This document shows positions 50,810-61,522 of a DNA stretch of 64,000 nt, piece by piece (position 1 is the stretch's first letter; each line of letters begins with the position of its first letter). The position numbers and the translations under genes are program-made. The stretch spans positions 8,474,677 through 8,538,676 of the forward strand of contig NC_085880.1 in the NCBI RefSeq assembly GCF_034702125.1, in the 5' to 3' direction. The notes under the pieces were generated by a model. It was not told the origin of the DNA. It did no database searches and saw only the letters and a list, made by a program, of their open reading frames with translations. This DNA comes from Engraulis encrasicolus. Its lineage: Eukaryota > Chordata > Actinopteri > Clupeiformes > Engraulidae.

Positions 50810-51829
50810 CAGTAGCTGAGACTCTCTCCCTCTTTTGACAGGCACTGTGTATACACATTGAGCACAAGTACTGATAAAGTACCGTCCACCACGGTCCACA
50901 ATGAGCTGCTGGCACTGATAAAGCACCGGCGTACCTCGAGGAAGTGCTAACTGATGAACTCCAGTGCCACAGCAACAACAACCATCAATTATTATGCCTC
51001 TGCTTTCTGTGACTCAATGTCCCATGAGCCACCTCTGCATGCAAGCAGAGGCACTCAAGAACATGGCTTGTCCCTTAGGGGACGTTTTTTTTCACAAACA
51101 AGCTGTTTCCATTAGATGCTGTGATTTCCTTACGCCGAGATTTCAAGATGTCTTGAAAGACCTTGTTGTCATTGAAGAATTGGATAGTAAGGCGACAGAG
51201 CCCGGTGAAAGAGCACTGAATTATCAAGATCGTACACAGCAGCATCATACAGACAGGAACAGATAAATGAATACATGTATAAATGCATACATGTTCCCAG
51301 GCAGGTGATCAGCTTTGTCAGTTTTATATCACCTCAGACACCAAAAAGCGAACACAGCATGTAACCTGCCACATGTTGTCAGCACGTCCTCATGAAAAAG
51401 AGACATGTTCATGTTTATGTGCACGTAGTCATGCAAAAGAGACATGCTCTTGTTTGTGTAGCTCTTGTTTGTGCTGTGTTGTGTTGTTGTTCATCATCTG
51501 AAATGCACCTGAGGGAGGGAGAGCCAGCCGTGGGTTGCATAGGTTGTTACGCCTGCTGCACAGCGCTGCACTATAGTGTGCAGCCACAGGAAGACGACAT
51601 GCTTCATCGCTTCACAGACGCCGAAATGTGACACTGTGTTTGCAAGTCGCGCATGTAGGACAAGGCGGCATTGCGACGGGGTGTCTTTTTAGTTTGGCTA
51701 GTTGCAGATCTCTGCATGGCTTTGCATGACGGTCCCCAGGGAGAAGAGGCACAGCTTGGGCTGCTGGAGTCTCTCAGGTGGAGGCTGCTTGTTTTGCATC
51801 GTTATCGTCTTGGGCAGGTACAGGTAAAC
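50807..51829. other. 1.0 kb unannotated
   Basis: Small local duplications (CACTGATAAAG(C/T)ACCG at about 50,872 and 50,914; CATG(C/A)AAAAGAGACATG at 51,391 and 51,431). No exon or element end is recognised. Confidence 0.45.
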
Positions 51830-52185
51830 ACTATAGTGCTGTAGCGATATTGTATCGAACCGAGAAATCACGATATGCGGAGTCATGATACTATATCCTG
51901 GTGCAAGAAGTCCAGAAAACTTTAACAGAAAACTATAATATGATTGGGCTTCCATAATTCAAATCATCATTATTATTTTTCCCCAACTTTTTTCATTTAT
52001 TACTAACCATTTGTAACCTAGATGTCACAATACTGTATCGTGGTGCAAGAGGGCAGTATCGTGATATGCCCTTCAGTCAAGAAAACAACCATATGATGTG
52101 ATAGACTTCCACTTCAAATCATCATTATTATTATTTTTACTTTTTCATTTATTACTGGCTATTTGTAACCTAGGGTATTTACAAC
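51830..52185. repeat. Tandem ~165-bp repeat with TATCGTG words
   Basis: Two related units share TCAAATCATCATTATTATT, TTTTTCATTTATTACT and ATTTGTAACCTAG (about 51,957-52,022 and 52,114-52,175), each near TATCGTG(A/G)T-type words typical of a dispersed fish repeat. Ends are not clear. Confidence 0.6.
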
Positions 52186-52417
52186 CTAATTATATACCTA
52201 ATTAATTCATTTAAAATGAGTAAGACAGGTGTGTCTTGTGAAAAGGTAAGAGGTGGGTAATTCAACAAATTCAACACTCATACTGTTGGCCCTACTGTCC
52301 TGAAGTGTTGAATTAACACTAATCACCTTCACTGATGCTTTGAGTGTCGTCTTTGGGAGATGAGGCAAGGTGACTCATGTAATGATTCCACGTTTGTAAG
52401 TTTATAAATATAAACGA

Positions 52418-52464
52418 ATGCTTACACGCACGCACACGCACAAATGCACACACATACACACCCG

Positions 52465-52558
<94 letters not shown>

Positions 52559-52740
52559 TACACACACACACCCGCACACACACATGCACACACACACAAA
52601 CGTGCACGCACACAGGTACGCACGCAGGTAGACGTGGACGAATTGACGCACATACACACACGCTCACATATATAATCACAAATAGACACACTGCCAATAA
52701 GCTTACACACACACACACACACACAGACACACACACACAC
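52418..52740. repeat. (CA)n array with variant shoulders
   Basis: Perfect CA 52,467-52,555, with CGCA, TGCA and CAGGTACGCACG variants on both sides and a second short CA run at 52,706-52,740. Confidence 0.95.
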
Positions 52741-53144
52741 CTTGTAATGGTTAATGATTTGGAAAAGGGACAGAACATGTAGGCCTACATAATGTGCTTT
52801 GTGCTTGTGCGTAGGTACCCTGACGTCAAAGCTTCCTCCCTATACTTATTCTGTGTATGTCTGACCTTGCAAAGCTTTGTTTCATCTGTCCGCCCACTGT
52901 CTCTACATAGAGAAAAAGACTTGTTTGAAGTTGCGTTTGAAGAAAAGTGGTGGACTCACATACACAAACAATTTCCTAAACCAGCCAAAATGTACTGTAG
53001 GCCTACACCACTGTACATAAACATGTGTATCACTTATTTTTGCACTAAATAGCTATTTTATTTATCACGTACATAATATCCATATCAAGCAATTATAATA
53101 TTAAAATGATTGGTCAATTATACAGCATCCATCAACATTCCATA
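52741..53144. other. Unannotated flank of the BEL element
   Basis: AT-leaning sequence. An 86-codon open frame (52,792-53,052) has no recognised motif. It ends at the GCACA target duplication (53,145-53,149). Confidence 0.45.
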
Positions 53145-53149
53145 GCACA

Positions 53150-54197
53150 TGTGGAAAACTCCCTGCTGGAGCCAGCGTCGTGACGCCAGAGACGTCATTG
53201 GTGACGTACCATGCACTTGCGTGCATTCATGACTTGACTTTCAGCGTGCATCGCTGGCAGACACTTGCCGTTTTGCTCCAGCATATTGCTGAAATGTTTA
53301 ATATTTTGTGTGTACGTGTGCGTTGATGAGAATGTAAGTACATCGTTTCTGTTTGTATTTATGTTGTATTTCATCCGGTCATGTTTGTTACATGCTGTTT
53401 TGTCCGGTAACCGTGTAACTTTGGTTTTACCGTGAGCTCCATTCATTCCAATGAGGAAATGTCTATTTCTTAAATGTCTTGCTAAATGCTCATTTCTTGG
53501 TTAAAAGTTACATGAATAGTCCGGTTTGGAAGTGCTTCGATAGTAGTTTCTACCTATGGACTGTTTGAGGCATTATTTTCGCTTCCTAATGTTGCATTGT
53601 CGTGCTATGGAGACATGCGCTGTTCACGTGGACACTCGTCTTGCTAGACTTTATGGCGGCAAAAAACGCTTCTTCCATTTGTGGTCTTAAGGCGCCACCT
53701 TGTGGTCACTAAGTGTATTGCACTTGATTTTCTCTGTATTAACCCTATAAGTGCCTAGTTCTCACTTGTATAATTACTGTATTACTTGCCACTTGCAGTA
53801 ATTCGTTTTCCTTGCCATATTAAGGTTACTGAAGTGCAATTATATTATTATGTATATTGTAATGTAACTTGATGTGTATATTTGACTACTTAATTACTAT
53901 GAAACTGTATGTTTTGCATATTTGGGTATTATGTAGAATTTGGCTGTATAGTTTCTAATTCTTCCCTTCTGTATATGTTTATCTTGCAGAAACCACACTC
54001 TTATTACATTCTGTAATGCACACAAATACCTTTAATCAGCCATACATTGTATATGTATGCAACCGTTCAATGAAGAACACCTTTCGTTGCCTGGAATAAA
54101 TAAATCTCTTAATATCACCTAAAGTCGCAGCGGTTCTCTTACCGGAGCACATAGTCAGTGAGGGGGCGACTAGCCATCAACGTACACGTCCGTCACA
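53150..54197 (+). repeat. 5' LTR of the BEL element
   Basis: 1,048 bp, TG...CA bounded. It matches 59,730-61,611 apart from the MITE and small changes (e.g. 53,378-53,392, 53,630-53,643 and 53,890-53,960). No clear TATA box is assigned; an AATAAATAAA signal lies at 54,095. Confidence 0.95.
54095..54104 (+). promoter_or_regulatory. Polyadenylation signal in 5' LTR
   Basis: AATAAATAAA, 94 bp before the LTR end. The same signal in the 3' LTR is at 60,694-60,703. As the only canonical hexamers near the LTR end they are the likely R-region signal. Confidence 0.6.
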
Positions 54198-54199
54198 AG

Positions 54200-54216
54200 T
54201 GGTCCTTCGAGCCGGA
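54200..54216 (+). promoter_or_regulatory. Primer binding site complementary to tRNA-Tyr 3' end
   Basis: TGGTCCTTCGAGCCGGA lies 2 nt after the LTR. Its complement is the CCA-bearing 3' end of vertebrate tRNA-Tyr (acceptor strand TCGAAGG, discriminator A). It would prime minus-strand DNA synthesis. The 17-nt match supports the LTR boundary. Confidence 0.85.
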
Positions 54217-54235
54217 TAGCTCCGCCCACTGCGCT

Positions 54236-57178
54236 ATGGCGACCTCCCAAGGTGATTACAGAGAAGACAACATCCAGATCCGTCCTCAGAGAGTGAGACA
54301 GCTCCCACGGCATCTTGGGGACTACGAACACGGTTTCCCAGCCAAACAGCTGCATCCCTTTGAGCGACACCCCCATCAGGCTACAGTGAGTCAATCAGCT
54401 AGCCAGCTAGCGCCTCCCGACTTCATCACGCCTGATCCACCCATGCAGAGGACACGGGAAGAGGAGCAATGGCATCGCATGGAAGCACGCTACAACGACC
54501 TAACCAAACAGCTTCAGGAGTTGCAGCTCGTCATGGACAGCGCCAAACGCCTGCCCTATCCACAGAGTGCTCCAGCGTATCAGCCATCCCATCCTCCATC
54601 TTACCATCACTATCCTCCACAGTACACCAGCTTGCCAAGGCTAACCCTGGACAGCCCTGCTGGCAGCCATCGGTCATCACCAGTGCACAGCCCCGCTCGC
54701 TACACTACTGCAGCTGGCGAAGAGCCCCTACAGCAGCCAGTGTCACAGCGTGGTTCCCCGTCACGACAGCCCAGCCTTCTGCCTCAGACTGGGGACCCAC
54801 GTGCACAAGACCAAGCCATGCTTAGCCAGCCAGTTCACCAGGCCTCAGCACAAGTACCCGTGGATGATGGATGGATCTCAAACCCCAACTCTGCACCTCA
54901 TACTCCTCATCGACAGGATGGACATCCACCGCGGTCTGCGTCACAGCCCTTTATGCCTCAGGCTCCACCAGCACAGCCCGTTAGCCATCTACCTCCTATC
55001 CAACTGAGTAACTTACCTCTGCCTAGTCAGCATTCAAATCCTCAGTCCTACCTTCAGTACCCTGCCTATCCACCTGCACCATATCCACCAGGAGGTTACT
55101 ACTCCCATTATCCATCACTCCCGCCAGCTACGCACATGCCTACGATGCCAGCGCCAGCACCCCGCAGGCAACCTGTCCCTCCACCGAGGCCAACAGCTCC
55201 TAGCATCCTGGAAATGGCCATCGCCTCTTCCTACGGCATTCCAAAGCCCAAGCTTATCCCGTTTAGCACTGGAAAGGAGAGTGACTTCATCATGATGAAG
55301 AAGGGACTGGACAGTGTGCTAGGTCCACACAGACATCTAACCGAGGACTACAAGTACCAAGTACTTCTCGACCTCCTCAAACTGCCAAACGCCTATCAGG
55401 TGGCCAAGAGGTATGTCAACGCCCCAACGCCATACACTAGCGCCATGCACGCCCTTGAACAGCGCTACGGTCAGCCGCGCCAGCTTGTCCAAGGAGAGCT
55501 GAAGGCTATCCTGAACTCTCCCCCTATCAAGCCAGGCGACGCACAGGCCTTTGAGGACTTCTCATCCGCTGTCAGCACTTTAGTGGGCCTGCTAAGCACT
55601 ATCGATGGTTCCTCCCGAGCTGAGCTGAGATGTGGCTCTCACGTGGACACGCTGCTGAGCAAGCTACCCGCCACCTACAGAGACCGCTTCGCTGAGTATT
55701 GCATATCCAAGGGGATCATCCGCAGTGGCAGTGATCGGACATACACTCTCCCTGATTTTGCAGATTGGCTGGAACGCAAGGCGCAAGCCATACAGGTAGC
55801 AAGACGTGCTACTGACGCCTCCAAACCTGAAGTCACTCAGTCTGAGCGACCGACTGCTAAGCCCCAACAGTCTAAGTCCGCCACTATCTATGTGACTAAC
55901 CAGTCTGAGAGCTCAGAGCCACCACAAAGTCCTGCCACCTCTCCAGCCAGCTCCAACTCCGGCCAGGCCTCCAAGAAGCGAGAGCGCTTTAAGCCCTATT
56001 GCCCTTACTGCTCCAACCAAGAACATTACCTCAGTGCCTGTACAGAGTTCGCCAAGCTCAGCACAGCTGAGAAAGATGCGTGGATCAAGGAGAAGAGTAA
56101 ATGCTGGCGATGTGGGCGTGGACACAAGCCGGAGAGCTGCACCCTGAAGAAGCCATGCTCCGCCTGCAATGAGCAACACCTCCTTGTACTGCACGAAGTG
56201 GCCACCAAAACCAGCCAGAGCCTCTACACGGTTACTGCATCCTCCAGCATGGTGTATGTCAGCCAGTCCTGTCACTCCAGCCGCGTCATGGTGAAGGTTG
56301 TTCCCGTTCAGCTGCATAGTGGAGGCAAGACACTGGACACTTACGCTGTACTGGATGACGGCTCTGAAAGAACCATTCTCCTTCCCGCTGCTGCCAGGCA
56401 CCTTGGTCTGCAGAAGGAGGATGAAGTCCTGTCACTCCGTACTATCCGACAAGATGTGGTGAAGCTTAATGGAGCATCAGTGTCCTTCGAGGTGTGCAAT
56501 CCCAATAACACTCAGGTGAAATACGCCATCAGTCATGCCTTTACTGCAGATGGGCTCAGTCTTGCAGAGCAGTCCTGCCCCGCAGGGATGCTCAAGAGCA
56601 GGTTTGACTATCTCCGTGGTGTTCCTGTGAAAGGCTTCAGCGTAGTCCAGCCTTTGCTCCTCATCGGTTCCGATCATCCGCATCTGATCACCCCTGTACG
56701 TCCAGTGCTGAGAGGACCTCAAGGCAGCCCAAGTCCAGTGGCTGTGTGTACACTGCTAGGATGGACCATACAGGGTCCGACTAACGTCCTACAAACTCCC
56801 TCCAAGGAGACATCATGTTTCCATGCAGCGTTCCAGTCTCCCAATCAAGACCTACACAGTCATGTTGAGATGCCCGGGCAAGTCAACACCCTGACGCTTT
56901 GGTCTGAGAAGGAGGCAACACGCTCCAAGCAAGATCAGCTAGCTGTCAACACACTGGACCAGCAAACTGTCCGTGTCACAGTAGATGGCATAGCCCGCTA
57001 CGCTACTCCTCTACTCCGCAAGCCAGCAGCTCCCAAACTACATTCACCTCCATCGGTGATGCCCCCACTACATGCTACTGAGCGACGCCTAACCAGCAAC
57101 CCAGATCTGGCCAAGGTCTACGACCCACTAGGGCAGTGTTTCCCAACCACTGTGCCGCGGCACACTAGTGTGCCGTGA
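54236..57178 (+). CDS. BEL gag-protease polyprotein (980 codons, truncated)
   Basis: Start chosen at ATG 54,236 (MATSQGDY...), 19 nt after the primer site; an earlier GTG in the LTR is ignored. Order: Pro/Gln-rich N-terminal region (about residues 70-340); capsid-like region (about 345-540); zinc knuckles from Cys589 (C-x2-C-x4-H-x4-C, then C-x2-C-x3-H-x4-C and a third C-x2-C...H); retroviral-type aspartic protease with catalytic DDG at 707-709. The start of the polymerase linker follows (TERRLTSNPDL). The frame then runs into the hAT element and stops at 57,176. The reverse transcriptase is absent. Confidence 0.9.
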   Translation: MATSQGDYREDNIQIRPQRVRQLPRHLGDYEHGFPAKQLHPFERHPHQATVSQSASQLAPPDFITPDPPMQRTREEEQWHRMEARYNDLTKQLQELQLVMDSAKRLPYPQSAPAYQPSHPPSYHHYPPQYTSLPRLTLDSPAGSHRSSPVHSPARYTTAAGEEPLQQPVSQRGSPSRQPSLLPQTGDPRAQDQAMLSQPVHQASAQVPVDDGWISNPNSAPHTPHRQDGHPPRSASQPFMPQAPPAQPVSHLPPIQLSNLPLPSQHSNPQSYLQYPAYPPAPYPPGGYYSHYPSLPPATHMPTMPAPAPRRQPVPPPRPTAPSILEMAIASSYGIPKPKLIPFSTGKESDFIMMKKGLDSVLGPHRHLTEDYKYQVLLDLLKLPNAYQVAKRYVNAPTPYTSAMHALEQRYGQPRQLVQGELKAILNSPPIKPGDAQAFEDFSSAVSTLVGLLSTIDGSSRAELRCGSHVDTLLSKLPATYRDRFAEYCISKGIIRSGSDRTYTLPDFADWLERKAQAIQVARRATDASKPEVTQSERPTAKPQQSKSATIYVTNQSESSEPPQSPATSPASSNSGQASKKRERFKPYCPYCSNQEHYLSACTEFAKLSTAEKDAWIKEKSKCWRCGRGHKPESCTLKKPCSACNEQHLLVLHEVATKTSQSLYTVTASSSMVYVSQSCHSSRVMVKVVPVQLHSGGKTLDTYAVLDDGSERTILLPAAARHLGLQKEDEVLSLRTIRQDVVKLNGASVSFEVCNPNNTQVKYAISHAFTADGLSLAEQSCPAGMLKSRFDYLRGVPVKGFSVVQPLLLIGSDHPHLITPVRPVLRGPQGSPSPVAVCTLLGWTIQGPTNVLQTPSKETSCFHAAFQSPNQDLHSHVEMPGQVNTLTLWSEKEATRSKQDQLAVNTLDQQTVRVTVDGIARYATPLLRKPAAPKLHSPPSVMPPLHATERRLTSNPDLAKVYDPLGQCFPTTVPRHTSVP

Positions 57179-58421
57179 GAGATCGTCAGGTGTGCCGTGG
57201 AAAATTCTTGTTTTCAAAAAAAGAAAAAGAAAAAAAAAAAGAATTCATTATTATCAGCAAATAATGCCTATATGTCATTATGTAGTGTCTGCTGTTGACT
57301 GGCGTCCTAATCATGTAATAATTCCTTATCACTAGGTGGCAGCAGGTAGCCAATTGCATTGTAGTAGGCCTAGCTGTCAAACAAGGCAAATGCCGTGCCG
57401 TGAGCTCGAGTCAATACAAAGAGAGTTGCATTTCATTTGGATTTAGGACTACCGGTACTTGTACGTGGGATGCAACGGCACCGATTCCATTGTGCTTGGT
57501 ATGTAAACGAAACACCCTTCACAAAACAAGAGTGCAGACTATTTCGTTGGCCTGCGTAAGCAAACAGAGAACCAAGCAACATTTATGAGGGAGAAAAGGT
57601 AAACGAGAGAGCCCTTAAAGCTAGCTACCACGTAGCCGAACTTGTAGCTAAATCAAAAAAGTCACACTGCCTGCAAAGCCATTGTAAATGAGATGCTTTG
57701 ACCTGAAGCGGTTAAATAAATAGCCAAAGTCCCTCTCTCAAATAACACAATTTCCAGACATTGATGACATGTCTGCTGACATCGAAAGTGTGGTTTTGGA
57801 AAAGATCCGTATCCGTGAGAAATTTGCGTTGCAACTTGACGAGGCTGATATTAGTGGACATGCGCAACTCCTGGCCAATGTGCGTTTTGTGGATGGAGAC
57901 GCAATTAGAGAAAGCGTTCTATTTTGCAAGGCATTGAACAGAGATTGATATTAAACATGCATATTCATAATGTGTGTATGTGGCAGCTATGTATGTCCAA
58001 GACAAATTTCCTTCGGGACTATTAAAAGAATCTTGAATCTTGAATGTAACAGTGAAATCTTTCCTAAATAACATTGCTACTGTCAGAATAAGCATTATTT
58101 TCTACATTCCTGCAAATAGAATGCTTTTGGAATAACAATTTGTAAATAGTAAGCCTAGGCCTACTTTGAAGTTTATAGCTTCCTTAAGAAGGGACAAAGT
58201 GCACTTTTTATTTGAAAGAGGAAATTTAAAAGATGATTTTAAAAAATACATGTTTGTGTTTATTTGATTGCTATTCAAGAGACTTTTATAAGAATGACTA
58301 TATTGTTAGGCGGCTACTATAATTTGTTTTCATTATTTCATCATTTTTGGTTGGTGGTGTGCCGCAAGATTTTTTGAAGGGAAAAAGTGTGCCCTGGCTC
58401 AAAAAAGGTTGGGAAACACTG
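57134..58421. mobile_element. hAT element with transposase fragment, 1,288 bp
   Basis: Ends CAGTGTTTCCCAACC and GGTTGGGAAACACTG are perfect inverted repeats, flanked by an 8-bp duplication CACTAGGG (57,126-57,133 and 58,422-58,429). The host BEL frame is the same on both sides of the insertion. The interior keeps part of a ZBED-type hAT transposase and a LINE-like (TTGAATC) tail at about 58,028-58,046. It is an internally deleted, non-autonomous copy. Confidence 0.95.
57590..57947 (+). pseudogene. hAT (ZBED5-like) transposase fragment
   Basis: Conceptual segments ALKASYHVAELVAKSKKSHT and, after stop codons near 57,705-57,722, KVPLSNNTISRHIDDMSADI and LLANVRFVDGDAIRESVLFC match the pattern of the ZBED5/SCAND3-related hAT transposases, including the FxLQLDE-like catalytic-aspartate block (FALQLDEADISGHAQ). 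The N-terminal zinc finger and everything after FCK are missing. Confidence 0.8.
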
Positions 58422-58429
58422 CACTAGGG

Positions 58430-59215
58430 TACATTATTCCCTATATCACTCATGCTAATGCCCCGATCCAAGCCCTCTGGAGGCACGAGCAACAGTGGGA
58501 CAAACCCATCACCGGAGAACTCCTCTCAGTGTTGCAGACTTGGGAGAGTGAACCTCCCCAACTTCAGCACGTCAGCATGCCACGCTGCTACAGGCCTGTC
58601 AACATGAGCGCTCACCCTTCCAATGTCGACCCACATGTCTACTGCAACGCCTCAGAGAAGGCACACGGCTCCGTTGCCTACCTTCGTATGGAAGACGCAG
58701 AAGGCCATCCACATGTGTCACTCGTGATGGCACAATCCTGGGTCGCACTACGGAAGCAGCTCTCTATGCCCCGCCTGGAGCTCAGCGCTGCGCTGACCGG
58801 AGCTCAGCTCGCCAAACTGCGCCACTCTGAGCTCATCCTAACCCTGAGGCACACAGTCATGTGGTCAGACTCCACCACAGTGCTCAGTTGGATCCGATCT
58901 GACTCAGCTCAGTCCACGTTCTGCGGCCAGCTTGCAGTCACTGACACTTGTCCCGATCCACTGCAGTACGAGACCTGGTCTGACCTAGTGGACGCTACTT
59001 ACCGGTCCCAACACGGGGCGGCAGCGGCCCCCATGTCTGCTTCAGCTCGCATAGACACAGAAGCTTTCCTGAAGCGAGCGCAAGCCGACAGCTTCCCTGA
59101 GGAACTCAGTGCCCTGCAACATGACCGCCCAATCCGACCTAGTAGCCGCCTCATACCACTCTCACCAGAGTACATCCATCCGATCGTCCTTGCACCAGAC
59201 AACCCCATCATGTAG
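58430..59215 (+). pseudogene. BEL pol remnant: RNase H region
   Basis: Continues the BEL frame after the hAT duplication (YIIPYITHANAPIQ). RNase H-like motifs are visible: VYCNASEKAHGS (Asn at 58,646-58,648 where a catalytic Asp is expected), MPRLELSAAL (Glu codon 58,778-58,780) and MWSDSTTVLSW (Asp codon 58,868-58,870). It runs to IHPIVLAPDNPIM and an in-frame TAG at 59,213. Similar sequence continues past the stop (LLVKDCDACLL). The palm of the reverse transcriptase is not present upstream. Confidence 0.85.
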
Positions 59216-59694
59216 CTGCTGGTGAAGGACTGCGATGCCTGTCTACTAGACACCGGTCAGGAGTACTGGCTGATCCTGACCCGATTACCTCTAATCATCT
59301 CCTCATGGGGCGGCAAGACTCTTCGCTACCCCAGGCAGTCTACGGCTCCAGTGACCTGCTGGGACGACGCAGATGGCGACACAGTCAGGTGCTTGCCGAC
59401 CTCTTCTGGGGTCACTTCACCCGCAAGTACCTACCTGGTCTACAGCCCCGCCAGAAGTGGAGAACTCCTACTCCAGACCTGGCAGTGGGCACTGTCGTCA
59501 TGGTGCTCGACCCACAGCTCCCGAGAGCGCTGTGGCCCGTTGGGCGCATCACTCCCAGCGACGACAGCAAAGTACGAGCTGCAGAGGTGGACATCGAGGG
59601 CAACCTCTACACCCTTCCCGTCGCCAAACTGGTGGAGCTTCCGGAGACGCCCAACGATGGAGACCCCAACACACTAATCCAGCAGAGACTTTAA
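59216..59694 (+). pseudogene. BEL integrase remnant, core deleted
   Basis: After the stop the frame keeps about 20 codons of the integrase N-terminal side (to EYWLI, 59,275). The match then jumps, in another frame, to the integrase C-terminus (MGRQDSSLPQAVYGSSDLL... DLAVGTVVMVLDPQLPRALWPVGRI), ending TAA 59,692-59,694. The DDE catalytic core is missing, so the protein could not integrate DNA. The 3' LTR follows after 35 nt. Confidence 0.85.
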
Positions 59695-60693
59695 TGTTCT
59701 ACGTATTCACTTCACGAATCTGGGGTGGCTGTGGAAAACTCCCTGCTGGAGCCAGCGTCGTGACGCCAGAGACGTCATTGGTGACGTACCATGCACTTGC
59801 GTGCATTCATGACTTGACTTTCAGCGTGCATCGCTGGCAGACACTTGCCGTTTTGCTCCAGCATATTGCTGAAATGTTTGATATTTTGTGTGTACGTGTG
59901 CGTTGATGAGAATGTAAGTACATCGTTTCTGTTTGTATTTATGTTGTATTTCATCCACTGGTGTTTGTTAGATGCTGTTTTGTCCGGTAACCGTGTAACT
60001 TTGGTTTTACCGTGAGCTCCATTCATTCCAATGAGGAAATGTCTATTTCTTAAATGTCTTGCTAAATGCTCATTTCTTGGTTAAAAGTTACATGAATAGT
60101 CCGGTTTGGAAGTGCTTCGATAGTAGTTTCTACCTATGGACTGTTTGAGGCATTATTTTCGCTTCCAAATGTTGCATTACCGTGCTTATGGAGACATGCG
60201 CTGTTCACGTGAACAGTGGTCTTCTAGACTTTATGGCGGCAAAAAACGCTTCTTCCATTTGTGGTCTTAAGGCGCCACCTTGTGGTCACTAAGTGTATTG
60301 CACTTGATTTTCTCTGTATTAACCCTATAAGTGCCTAGTTCTCACTTGTATAATTACTGTATTACTTGCCACTTGCAGTAATTCGTTTTCCTTGCCATAT
60401 TAAGGTTACTGAAGTGCAATTATATTATTATGTATATTGTAATGTAACTTGATGTGCATATTTGACTACCTAATTATTATGAAGCTGTATATTCTGCATA
60501 TTTTGGTATTGTGTAGAATTGGTCTGTATAGTTTCTAATTCCTTCTTTCTGTATATGTTTATCTTGCAGAAACCACACACACACACATTTATCACACTCT
60601 TATTACATTCTGTAATGCACACAAATACCTGTAATCAGACATACATTGAATATGTATGCAACCGTTCAATGAAGAACACCTTTCGTTGCCTGG

Positions 60694-60703
60694 AATAAAT
60701 AAA
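60694..60703 (+). promoter_or_regulatory. Polyadenylation signal in 3' LTR, next to the MITE
   Basis: AATAAATAAA, only 8 bp before the MITE target site. Cleavage would now fall inside the MITE, not in the LTR end. Confidence 0.6.
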
Positions 60704-60711
60704 TCTCTTAA

Positions 60712-61522
60712 CCCTCTGAGGTCTAAGGCCTTTCAGAGGCTTTTAGGCTGCTTGCACCACCCTGACATTTTCAAGTATTTTCAGCTAACAGTAAGCGTCT
60801 ATGCAAAAGTGAAATATATGGTTGTATTGTGAAAAGCCTGACAAGAAATAATCTGAAAAAAAATTGGATGTCATACAAACATGTTTTATTTAAATTGAGT
60901 ATAAACACAACTGTACAAAAAAACAGGTTTCAGACGTCTTCAAAAAGTTCAAGAAAACACACAATAAATATATCTAGCCAAGACTTTTGAAGTAAACAAA
61001 TGTGTTGGCAGCATAAAAGTGAAAAGGGCATTTAGAAATGTTTTGTTGTTTTCATACAAAATGCAAAAAAGAATGACTATGTCACTGCCGCTGCCTGTCT
61101 CATTTGAATACTAATGAGATAGGTGTGAAAAACCTCTAATGGCCCACACCCCCCTGTCAATCCCCATGTGCTCTGATAGCCCCAACCCCCCTGTCACTCT
61201 ACGTCTGCTGTGTTTACCCTACCTGAAAGGGGCGTGTTGTCACCTCTGAATAGCCACTCAAGCACTGGTACTTTACATGTGAATAGCTATAGGTGTGGCT
61301 GCTACAGGCAGAGAGTACAGAATATGCGAAGATTTCTTTTCACTTTCTTTAAATTGGGCCAGCTATATAATTTATTTAATATATATATATTTGAAATCTG
61401 GAAGGTCTGAGGTTTCTAATGGTGTAACTTATGTGTTTCAATGACAAAAACTCACAGAGTTACAGATTTGTTTTTAGAGACATGTCAAATTGCCCTCTCA
61501 AGGGCACTTAGACCTCAATGGG
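60712..61522. mobile_element. piggyBac-like non-autonomous element, 811 bp
   Basis: Ends CCCTCTGAGGTCTAAGGCC and GGGCACTTAGACCTCAATGGG form inverted repeats sharing TGAGGTCTAAG. TTAA flanks both sides (60,708-60,711 and 61,523-61,526), while the 5' LTR has a single TTAA at the matching site. No transposase ORF (largest frame 66 codons). Confidence 0.93.

Noticed and set aside
54158..54235. Upstream extension of the BEL gag frame
   Set aside because: It would start at a GTG inside the LTR and read through the primer binding site; the ATG at 54,236 is the sensible start.
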